Source of the DNA: Paratinospora sagittata
Lineage: Eukaryota; Streptophyta; Magnoliopsida; Ranunculales; Menispermaceae
Length of the DNA stretch: 64,000 nucleotides
Direction of reading: 5' to 3'
Assembly (NCBI GenBank): GCA_035771175.1
Contig: CM069596.1
Span: 10,497,001-10,561,000 of the forward strand
The number at the start of each line of letters is the position of its first letter. Position 1 is the first letter of the stretch. Made by a program: the position numbers and the translations under genes. Below the pieces are notes generated by a model. It saw nothing but the letters and a program-made list of their open reading frames with translations, had not been told where the DNA came from and did no database searches. Positions 25,801 to 37,800 of this stretch are shown piece after piece.

Positions 25801-28800
25801 GAACTTGACCATTATAGGTGTATTGAGACTAAATGCCCTGCAGATGCTGTAATTTTAAAAAAATATATTTGAGAAGGATCGAGTCTATGACTTCTTGGCT
25901 GGACTCAATGCAGAGTTTGATCAAGTAAGAGTTCAAACTCTCAGCAAAGAGTTACTAACTCTGAATGAGACTATCTCTGCTATCCGGACTGAAGAAAGCA
26001 GAAGAAATGTTATGCTCACACCTCAGAAGTTGGAAGGCTCAGCTATGATCGCCAATCGGGGAAATGATCAGAGGACACAAACTCCGCGCGCTGAATCATC
26101 AAAGGTCCCAAATCGAGACAATAGGGACAATCTAATGTGTACTTATTGTCAGAAGACTAGACATACAAGGGAGAAGTGTTGGAAACTTCATGGCAAGCCT
26201 TCAACTTCCAGTAAAGACTGGGGTTACAACGAAGGACAACAGAAAACCAGTGGCCAAGCACATCTGTCTACTGAACCAACAATTGCAGCCTCCCCGGTGA
26301 CAGACGGATTCATCCAAGACGATATTGAAAGATTAAAATCTTTGCTTGGCACTCTTGACAAACCATCAGGTACCTGTTCATTGGCCCATTCAGGTAATTT
26401 TCCTATTTCTATTGGATTTAACGTCTCAGATAAATCTTTTGCTAACTCTTGGGTTATAGATTCTGGTCCTACTGATCACATGACCAATTCTCCCAATATA
26501 TTTCATACCTACAACCCATGTCCTAGTAGTTGGAAAATAGCCACAGCTGATGGATCATTAACCACAGTTGCTGGAATAGGTGATGTTCTCATCAGCCCCA
26601 CCCTTACACTCAGAAATGTTCTTCATGTTCCTAAACTATCTACCAATCTTATCTCTATAAAAAAATTGACCCATGATCTGAGTTGTAATGTGACCTTCTT
26701 CCCTACTTACTGTGCATTTCAGGACCAGGACTTGGGGACGATGATTGGACATGCTAAGGAACAGGACGGGTTGTATTACCTTGAGACACCAGTACATCCT
26801 ATCAAGAATACCACTTCATTTCTCTCTGAGCACAAACTTTCCAATAAAGAAAAGCTATGGCTCCATCATCGCCGCCTTGGCCATCCTTCTTTTCGATCTC
26901 TTAAAATCATGTTTCCTTTTTTGTTTAAATCTCTGAATGTTGAAGATTTTCATTGTGAAGTGTGTGAACTTGCGAAACAAAAACGTATATCTTTTCCACT
27001 TAGCAATGACAGAAGTTCAGATCCTTTTGATCTCATTCATAGTGATATTTGGGGTCCCTCTCCAATCCCTAATGTTTCTGGAGCGCGATGGTTTGTGTCA
27101 TTCATTGATGATTGTACTAGAGTCTCGTGGATATTCTTATTAAAACAAAAATCTGATGTGAGCTTTATTCTCCCTACCTTCCATAACATGATACACAACC
27201 AGTTTGGTGCTAAAATCAAGAGATTTCGATCTGACAATGCTCGAGACTATTTTAATCAAACATTGACCAATTACTTCCAAACTGAGGGGATCATTCATGA
27301 ATCATCATGTGTTCACACTCCACAACAAAATGGAGTTGCTGAAAGAAAAAACGGTCACCTACTTGATACAACCCGAGCCTTTTTATTTCAGCATAATATG
27401 CCTAAGTCCTATTGGGGGGAAGATGTCCTTACTGCAACACATCTTATTAACCGTCTACCATCCCAGACCCTTGATTTCAAAAGTCCAATGGAAAAGCTAC
27501 GTCAATTTTATCCTAAGCTTAAAATCTCCAACAATCTTATACCTAAAATATTTGGGTATGTTTCATTTGTCCATGTTCACCAACCCAACAGAGGAAAGTT
27601 GGACCCTAGAGCTCTTAAGTGTGCTTTTGTCGGATACTCTTCCACTCAAAAGGGATATAAATGCTATCATCCGCCATCCAAGAAATTCTTTGTCTCAGCC
27701 GATGTCACTTTCTATGAACTTGAGCCCTATTTTACCGCTCCTCCTCTTCCGGAGGAGAATGTCATCATGGAGGATAAGGATCGGAACTTCCTTGATAACC
27801 CTTTTGACCTTTTTGACACCTTTACCCTCCAACCAACCAAACCTGAATCTCCTACACCCCTTGTACCCAACGACGAACCTAAGGATCGGATGACTGGACA
27901 AGTGTACTCAAGGAATAAAGCCACAGCTCCTGAACCGATGCAAGCTCAAGAATCTGAACCAATCCCTGAGAATGAGGTAACAAACCCTGAACCCTCCTTA
28001 CAAATTTCATTAGTTCCTGAAACTAACAATGATCTTTTAGCCTCTGAACCTGACAATGACCTTCTCATTGCCATTAGAAAGGGAACAAGGGAATGCACTA
28101 AACATCCCTTGTATCCATTATCTCATGTTGTATCCTTTGAGAAGTTCTCACAAACCCATAAGAGTTTCCTTACCAGCCTGAATAATATCCAGACTCCTAC
28201 GTCATTATCCGAGGCTTTATCTAATACAAATTGGAAACAAGCTATGAATGTGGAAATGGAAGCCCTGGAGAAAAATACAACATGGGAGTTAGTAGACTTG
28301 CCTCCAGGAAAGAAACCTGTTGGATGCAAATGGGTTTATACAGTAAAATACAAAGCAGATGGGTACCTAGAGTGCTACAAGGCAAGATTGGTAGCCAAAG
28401 GATATACTCAGACATATGGTGTGGACTATCAAGAGACATTTGCTCCAGTTGAAAAAATGAATACTGTGAGACTTCTTTTGTCATTGGCAGCTAATTATGA
28501 CTGGGATCTGCAACAATTTGATGTAAAAAACACATTTTTACATGGGAATTTAGAGGAAGAAATCTATATAGAAGTGCCTCTAGGATTTGGCACCACAGAT
28601 AAAGTGTGCAAATTAAAAAATGCCCTGTATGGACTTAAGCAATCTCCAAGGGCATGGTTTGGTCGGTTTGCCAAAGTAATGACAAGTATGGGATATAAAC
28701 AAAGCCAAGGAGATCACACTCTGTTTATTAAGCACTCGACTTCAGGGGGAGTTACAGCTCTATTAGTGTATGTTGATGACATCATCATGACAGGAAACAA

Positions 28801-31800
28801 TGAGAACGAGAGACAAAATTTGAAGCGGTGTTTGGCCGAGGAATTTGAGATCAAGGAATTAGGGAGATTGACATACTTCCTAGGGATTGAAGTGGCACAC
28901 TCTAAACATTGAATCTTTATCTCTCAACAGAAGTACATTACAGACCTTCTTAAAGAAACAGGGAAGCTAGCATGCAAACCAATGAATACTCCTATTGATC
29001 TTAATCACAAGCTTGGAGAAGCTGAAGAAGCGCTGACTGTTAATAAAGAGATGTATCAAAGACTAGTAGGAAGACTCATCTATCTCTCTCACACAAGACC
29101 TGATATTGCATATGCAGTGAGTGTAATAAGTCAGTTCATGCACAATCCTAAAGATATTCATTTGCAAGCGGCTAATCGTGTTCTACAGTATCTTAAAGGG
29201 ACTCCAGGACAGGGTATCTTATTTAAACGACACACAGGAATGGTTCTTGAAGCATATACTGATTCAGACTATGCTGGTTCAGTAGTTGACAGAAGATCAA
29301 CTACTGGATATTGTACGTTTCTTGGTGGGAATTTGGTGACATGGCGAAGTAAAAAACAGAATGTAGTGGCCAGATCTAGTGCTGAAGCAGAATTCCGAGC
29401 AATGGCACAAGGGGTTTGTGAGCTATTATGGTTGTAGATAATTTTGACAAATTTGAAGATACACTAGAATGGCCCTATGAGACTCTATTGTGACAATAAA
29501 TCTGCAATTAGCATTGCCCATAACCCAGTTCAACATGATCGAACCAAGCACATAGAAATTGATAGACACTTTATTAACGAGAAGCTTGATAGTGGGTTGA
29601 TCTGTACTCCATATGTGTCTACCAATAATCAGCTCGCCGATATGCTCACTAATGGTAAACCTTTATTCACCAGCTTGAGGGGGAGTGTTGAGATTTGTTT
29701 TCTATTGTTGAGATTTGTTTTCTATTGTTCAGATTTGTTTCCTATACAAATTTATTTCCTGTATAGATTTGTTTCCTGTACAGAATTATTTCCTTAAGGA
29801 TTTATTTCCTTTAAGAAATATAGCAGTTACTAAAATTGTAAATGTAGCTATAAGTACATAGCCCTGTATGTCTATATATATGGAGTCCCTCCAATAAAAC
29901 ATCACACAAGAATAAATATCCTCTCTCTGCTCCCGTGGATATAGGCCATAAAGCCGAACTACGTTACATCTTGTGTCGTTTATTATTTTATTTTTCTTAA
30001 CAATTTATTTTGTGGCGTTAGGTTTCTTTGTTCCCATGTTATCATCTATGCTAAAACAATTCTATGAACATATTTCTTAGTTGTCCTACATACAGGTCTA
30101 AAAGACCTAGCTGGTCTTACTGCTTAATCAAGTGACTTCCCATTTCAATGTGATGTCTCTTTTATTGGCACTATAGTACCTGAATGTACATCCACTTTAA
30201 CCTCTAGCCTTAAATGTATTTGGAACATGCGCGATCCTCTTTACGCGTGGTAAAGTTGTATTGCTTACTCATTGAGTTTATCTCAAAGCCTTGAAACCAA
30301 AAACAGTTTTTCTAAGTTATGTATTTGTCATGGATGAACCTTTAGCATCACCAACAAACATTATGTTACATACACTTGTACAGTTAAACAAACCAAAGCA
30401 CCCCTTAATAAATAATGAAGACATTTCCTTTATAACAAAGTCAAAAGGTCAATCTTCTAGTCTGCACAATCCAACAACAATTGAAAATAAATTGTCTTAT
30501 TCAATTATTCGCACACTAATATTAAAAAGAAAAAACTCTCGTACACCATCAAGCAAAAAAATAAATAACAATGTGGAAACTACTAAGTAACATCGTCCTC
30601 TCTACTAACCTTGACTTTACCACTTCCATTGGCAGCAAGCATACCAACTAGTATTAATAAGTTAAGTGCCCTTTTGAAGTCCATAGGTTCCTGGGAAAAA
30701 AATTTATTTGTACTTTAGGAAGTACATCAAGTTTGACAAAAGAAAAGGGAAATAACACAAAAGCTGATGAGGATAAAGATAATAATAGGAATTAAAGGCA
30801 AACAAGGTGCAACTCACTTTAGCCTCTCCAATTCATATACAACAACAAAGAAGTGAAGCAAATATGCCCATGTCTAGAAACATGGACATGGTGTGACTTA
30901 CTTTAGCCTTTCCATAACATTTCTTATGACAAGCATGCCCATGTCTAGCAACAGATAATTGAAGAGAGCTAGGGCCATCAAATATACAAGATATTCAACA
31001 ATCCTAATTTGCAAAGTTAGAACCATGAACCTTTTTTTTTTTTTTTTTGAGAGGAAACAAAATAATTTTATTAAGGTGATATTGATAGAATATTACATAA
31101 AGAGCACCAGCAGTACTCAAGTAATTCAGTAATATCCTAGATACATCCAATACCTACAACCAATGATCACCATTTGGCAACAGATTCCAAATTCTACCTA
31201 GAATCCAACCTGCTGGGAAACTACATACAATACTCCCAGTTCCGTCACCAATCAGAAACAGAAAATCCTCCCCAAACTTAGATATCATGCCGCCACCCAT
31301 GTACAAACCATAAATCTGGTCTTCCAAAAGGATTGGAAGATCCTTGCATGAGTTATCAAAAATCATCCAATTTTGCTCCAGCCAAAAGGACCACAAGGTA
31401 GCCAAAGTTGCTATCCTACCAATTTCCTTCTCCACCAAGGAAAGAGCAGGGATATGGCTAAGGGAGATACTATCCTCACAAGATACAGGAATGACGAGCT
31501 TTCCACCTGAGAACAACTCCCATTTTTGCCATAGGAGATTCGCGAAATTGCAGGAGGCAGTAAACCAAATCCTTCTTGTGGAAAGGCATAGATGGAGGTA
31601 GTAAATCTCATCTGGTTAATTGGGAGATGGTCCAAAGGCCGATAGCGAAAAGGGGTTCAGATATTGGCAATATTATCCTAAGAAACAAAGCTCTAGCGGG
31701 AAATGGCTATGGATGTACACAGTTGAAAACCAGTCTCTATGGACTAATGTCATCCGTAGCAATGGCATGCCACTGTTCAGTTGGGAGTTACCAGGTCTAC

Positions 31801-34800
31801 CTAGAACTACCTACCGAAGCCCTTGGAAATTCATCATCTTTCCACCCGAGAACTCCTATTTTTGTCATAGGAGATACGCGAAATTGCAGGAGGTAGTAAA
31901 TCAAATCCTTCTTGTGGAAAGGCATTGATGGAGGTAGTAAATCTCATCTGATTAATTGGGAGATGGTCCAAAGGCCAAAAGGGAAAGGGGGTTTAGGTAT
32001 TGGCAATATTATCCTAAGAAACAAAGCTCTAGCAGGATAATGGCTATGGAGGTACACAGTTGAAAACCAGTCTTTATGTACTAATCTGTAGCATATATGG
32101 CATGCCACTGTTCAGTTAGGAGTTACCAGGTCTACCTAGAACTACCTACCGAAGCCCTTGGAAATTCATCCTATCTATCTTGCCGAACTGTATCCCACAC
32201 ATTAATCCTAGAGTAGGACATGGCTGTCATTTTCGATTTTGGGAAGACAATGGTGTGGAAATAAAACTTTGGCAAAGTCTTTCCCAAGCCTTTATCGCAT
32301 CTCGTCGTTACATGATCAACCTATATCCTTCTTTGCTGCTATATCCACTTCCCCGTCCTAACTCTCCAACTCCTTGGAACTTCCATTTTATTAGAGCCCT
32401 CACATCTAGGGAACTAAAAGAAATTGGTCATATCTTGCTAGACTTGAAGATATTACCTTTGAAACCATCAGGGTTGCTAAACATGGTCCCTATCTCCATC
32501 AGGAACATTCTCTTGCAAATCGCTTTTTGAGCATCTATCCAATAATTAAAACTTCCCTGACTTTCCCTTAGCAAATCCTATATGGAATGCTCATGTTCCT
32601 TCAAAGGTGAAGGTGTCTGGGTGGCTGCTTGGTCACAGGAAGTTGAACACACATGATACGCTACAGAAGGGATTCCCAGATTACTATATCTCGCCACACT
32701 GCTGCCCATTTTGCTTGCAGGATGCTGAATCAAGTGATCATATATTCACTAAAGCATGAACCTTATATCTGGAGAGGTTTTTTTATTCATTTTCGTGAAT
32801 ATTTTTTTAAGGAGATCATTTTTCCCCATCATAGGAAAATGTAAATTATTAATCATTAAGGGGAAAAATCTACTCTGAGAACCTTGAATTACCATACCAG
32901 CATTTACTCATGACAAAGATGATATTTTAAGCAAAAAAAAAAAGAATTAATATTGAAAATAATAAATCTGATAGTTATGGACAAGAACAATAGTATAATC
33001 TTATTAAGAAAGGGAAAATTTATAGGAAAAAAAAAAACACAAACACATCAAACTGTATTATGAAGATATTTGGAAACACGCATCACCGGCATCAGAAGAA
33101 GAAAAATAATGATAACAACCCCTTATTAACACCAACTAACCTGACTAAAATGCAGGTGATAATCTTTCAGCTTACTGTCACACCAGACACTCATCAACAT
33201 GAATACAGCATCCACCAAATTCAAATTTAATTTACTTCCATTGATTACGATGGAACAAACAAGACTATTTATATATGCACCTTCCTTCGCTACATTATCA
33301 TCACTTGATACAACTTTCTGAATTTCGACAATTGCTTGGTCCAATAACATGATTTCACCTGTCTCAAGAAACTGCATTGAAACAAATGGTGTTAAAAACA
33401 ATTTTAGATCAGCAAACATACTTGTGACAAGCATCCAAGGCTATTGATGCACAAGTGCAAATGATGCATTATTTTGTGATCAGAAAGGAACTCGAAGTTC
33501 CATAAAAATATGGACTCATCATGAGCATCTTTTACTGCTCAATCAAGAAAGGTCTTGATTACTCCCTTGACAATCCAGTTTAAACCAGAAGTTGCTACTG
33601 GGTCTGATCTCAGTCAAGACAGATTCATCAAATCATCCAAGACCTTAAAACTCAAGTATCCAGGAATAGATGACATTTCCCCTTAGAGGTTTTCCTAGCA
33701 AAATTACTAGACAAATGTGGCTTTGGAAAACCACCCTTTAAATAAATGAATCAACATTCGAATAGCAAACATCAGATGGAGAAAATGCAACCTACCTATT
33801 TGTCTTGGCCCTTGAGTTTTTTGTATTTTAAAAGTCATAATTAACATCGTTTCTGACATTCTAACAGAACAGAGACATGATATAAATTGTTGAACTTTGT
33901 TACTCATGCATGGAAAATACCTGTCTAAAAAGCAACCACCCATATAATGCATTGTGAATCTTCTGTGTAATGCCTAAAGCAACCCAACTCAATTTCATAA
34001 GGCTGAGAATTTCATCTGCTTCCTAACAGGTATCCAAAGAATATCATTAAGATTTCACATAGAAGCATCAAACATATATAGTAGCTATATATCTTCAGCA
34101 GATATAGGAGATCATATATACCTCTACAAGCTGGCCTTCATCAAGAATATCAAAAACACAAGAAAGTAATTTCTCGTACAACTTAATATTCAAGTGATAG
34201 CCACTTGTCCAGTAAATTGTTTCACCTGGCATGCCAAATTTCCCAGGCACAGATGACAACTTCGACACATAGTTTCTGATAGCTAGCATAACTTCAGCAT
34301 GTTCCAAGGGGGAGATACTAATGTCCCATTGCTACAGCATACAAGAAGATAAGTAGAGTTACTTTATGTGAAAAACTTTAAGAGAGAATCCACCATTTGA
34401 GAATTAAATTAGTATATTTCCCAATCTAGACATCGTTACAGATCTTCAGAGGGCATTAACAAGACTCTAACCAAAAGTAAATTAATGAAAATCACATGAC
34501 ATCTGAATTAAAATTGACAATGCAAATAAATGCTCCATACATCATTAGTTCTGATCATTGCAAGCATATTTCTAATGCCCCTATATTCATCTTTCTTGCG
34601 GTTGGCAGAAGAGCAGAGAAGTTCTTCAAGAATATTTGCCTGGTACAACACAAAACAGGTGCATAGTAAGAGACTTGAGATGACATAATTAGGAAATAAT
34701 ATATAAGTTTTAAGGTCACCTGTCTCTTTTTCCACTGAATATATGACTTCTCACTAGAAAAGTTATACTTGCAAATGCCATTTAAAAGCTCCAACGAGAC

Positions 34801-37800
34801 TTGAGGGACATGAATTTCTCCATGGACAGTGCTTGAAGCTAACTGTATCAAACTTTGCCTAATGCAAGCATCCATCGTCTCTGATATCTAGTTAAAATAA
34901 AGAAATAAATAAATAGTTTTCGAAAGAAATAAATAATCCAACAGGAAAAAATATATATGAATTGAACCAACTAAATAAGATTGAAATGGAAAGGGATATA
35001 GGAGATTCTCTCCCAGACTAATCAATTGCAGTAAGTCTATTACTACACCTTCAACATAGAAACACATAATCCAACAGGGAGAAGAAAAAAAAAAAAACCA
35101 ACCAATTAAACCGAAGTAATAAGATAGAAAGAAAAAGTGAAACAAACTATAATGTAACAGACAACTGCTGATCTGATTAAAAATTAGCCAAAGATTTACA
35201 ATATGTCAATGAGTGAATGACCACTTTTGTCTCTTTTTGGACAAGGAAAAGAAAATTCATTTATTTCCTTTTTGTTTCAGAATCCCAAGTTCAGATCCCC
35301 CACTCTACGTAAACATGAAATCACCACAAAAGGCCCCTTGTAGTTGAACAGAGAATAGATATATGGGTCTCCTCATATGCCACCCAAAAACTTATAGATT
35401 TATTGCATGCCTAGGTCAAAAGAAACAAACAAGTTGGAGATGGGAATCTAAGCATTAGAACCATTAAAAGCTTGTTTCAAGTTTCAGTATTCCAGCATTG
35501 GTCTCTAATCTCAAATTATGAACTCATTACTCATTAGAAGCCTCCATGACATGAATTTTCCACAGCGAACTAAAAGAAGTTTCCTAGAAAGGCAATTTCC
35601 GTGGCCTAACTGCACCAGAACCATTAGACCTAAAAGCTGACAAACAATAATTTGGTAAGAGTCTACAAAAAATCATCTTTATTGACCCTAAAAACTCTTA
35701 CACCATATTCTAATTTATTAGCACTTGGAAACATTAAATTGGAAACATGAAGTGATCAATATATGAGGATCTTTAGCTTTATTCTGGTATTGCCAAGAAA
35801 GCTGTAGGATGGTGCATTTCAAGTGGTCAAGAGGATCCCAAAAGGTATTCACAAATAATACAGTACAGCCAACAAATTGCAGAGGCTGCATAGTAATGAT
35901 AGGTTTATATAACAAAATTATAATCGTTTCTAGTGTTATGCAGATACATGCAACTCAGTGAAGGTGGAGATACTGCCAAAACTCCAGAGTTTCATGGCAA
36001 GAGTCTTCCTAACATTAAATGACAAAAGGACACAATTCCTTGCCTGCATTTGAGTGCGGACAATTTCAAGCAACTCCTGACGGCTTTGAGGAGTCTGAGA
36101 TTGTGAACTTATTTTCTCCTTTTTACTTTTAAGCTTTGATAGCAGTCTAGACTTCTTTTCCTTTTTTCTGTCCTCAAGAGAATGTAAATGAAACCTATTT
36201 GTGCAGAGAGAAAGTGAACAAAGATACAGGATTAAATACTGACAGTTCGACATACAATGATAGCAGATAATATAAAAGATAAAGAGGGAGGGAGAGATTA
36301 CCCAGAGGACACCAATGAACCAAGAAATAATTCATAAGCAGTTTCCCGCAAAGCATCATCAGATAATCCTTCAATGATTCTAAAACTATATCAGCCTATT
36401 GAAAAGATGATTATTAAAAATATGAAAATTAAACCACCACACCCCACCCCCCCCCCCCCCCCAAAAAAAAAATATATGTTATATATATGAGGTAGTATAT
36501 ATGGATAAATGTAAGCTAAGTACCTGTTCGTAAAATAGGTAATTCCAGTGAGGGAATATTTGCATCTTTGACAGGTTGACAAGAATCAATGGCTTTATCT
36601 ATATCTCTAAACCCATCCTCATCCCCATGATTTGGCATTTCTTCAATGAATAGAGTCTCCAATTGATTAGATGATTGTAAAGACGAATCAGTGTTTGAAT
36701 TAAAATCCCCTTCTGGAGGAGCACGCCGAGGAGGAGATCCAGACAACTCTGGATCAGAACAATTAAAATAAGAACTTCCAGATGGGGAGTCAATCTGCAA
36801 ATTCAATCAAATAGGGCATGTTTAAAATCCAATTTAAAGACATTCTCATAATTATAACTCAGCACATTTTACTAGAGTTTTCCAGATACTTTACAAAGGT
36901 TGTTTGTTATTACACAGTTCACAAGCAAACATATACATCATTTTCCTACCACATTCGTGTTATCCAAAATCCAAATGTGAGTCCTCCATGAGATCTATCA
37001 TATTCTCCACTGAATTCCCTCGCAACACCCACTTAGGTGCCACTTCTTGTAAACAGCCTACCTTTAATAATTTATTGAATTAATCAAGCTAAATTTTGCT
37101 AGACATTTTATACATGGGTTAACATGTTGACATATGTCCACCAACATGACACAGTCTCATCTGTAAAATGATATAATGTCAATCAACACGTTGGTATGTA
37201 TCCACAGGAAACTTGAAAACTGCACATTATATTTCTCATTTCATCTCTAACGCCAGAAATGATATTTTTTTAATTCAATCCAACAAGATGTAGGTGAACC
37301 CATGAAAATGCCAACACATGTAGATTGCAAACATTGAAGCTAGTCAATGCATCCACCTACAAAGGAAATTTGATACCTTAATACTATCCCTCACAATGTG
37401 TCCATCTACATGGAAATTTGATTCTTCAATTGTTCCAAGTAGCTAGGTACTCCTAATATCCTACTTTCTTGGGCCTAATTCTTCACTTGCTCCATCCATA
37501 TTGTGGGAACCATTGCTTACTTGTCACTGTATTTAGAAGTTAGTGCAGCATGAAACTCTATTCAAGGGATGGCTAGTATAATCTTACGCATTTGTTGAAG
37601 CATACTCAAACGAAGGTACAATTTAACCATACAATTTTAAGTTGAAAAAGGCGCATTTGACTTGATTAACTTAATTAATCAAAATTATGTCACTAATACC
37701 AACGTTTTAAAAGTAATGACCCATATACCCAACTTTCAACAATAATGTAATTGTCCACGTGGATGCATCTCTTTTTATTTTATTTTTTGCCACGTTAAAG

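Larger units (their letters stand above)
24529..30007 (+). mobile_element. Copia retrotransposon with three LTRs, in intron 11
   Basis: The structure is LTR (24534-24827), LTR (24828-25124), primer-binding site (25125-25136), gag, protease, integrase, RT, RNase H, polypurine tract and LTR (29686-30002). The outer ends are flanked by a perfect 5-bp duplication ATTTA (24529-24533 and 30003-30007), so all three LTRs belong to one insertion. It lies antisense to the host gene. The pol frame is 1005 codons long before a stop. Confidence 0.95.
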
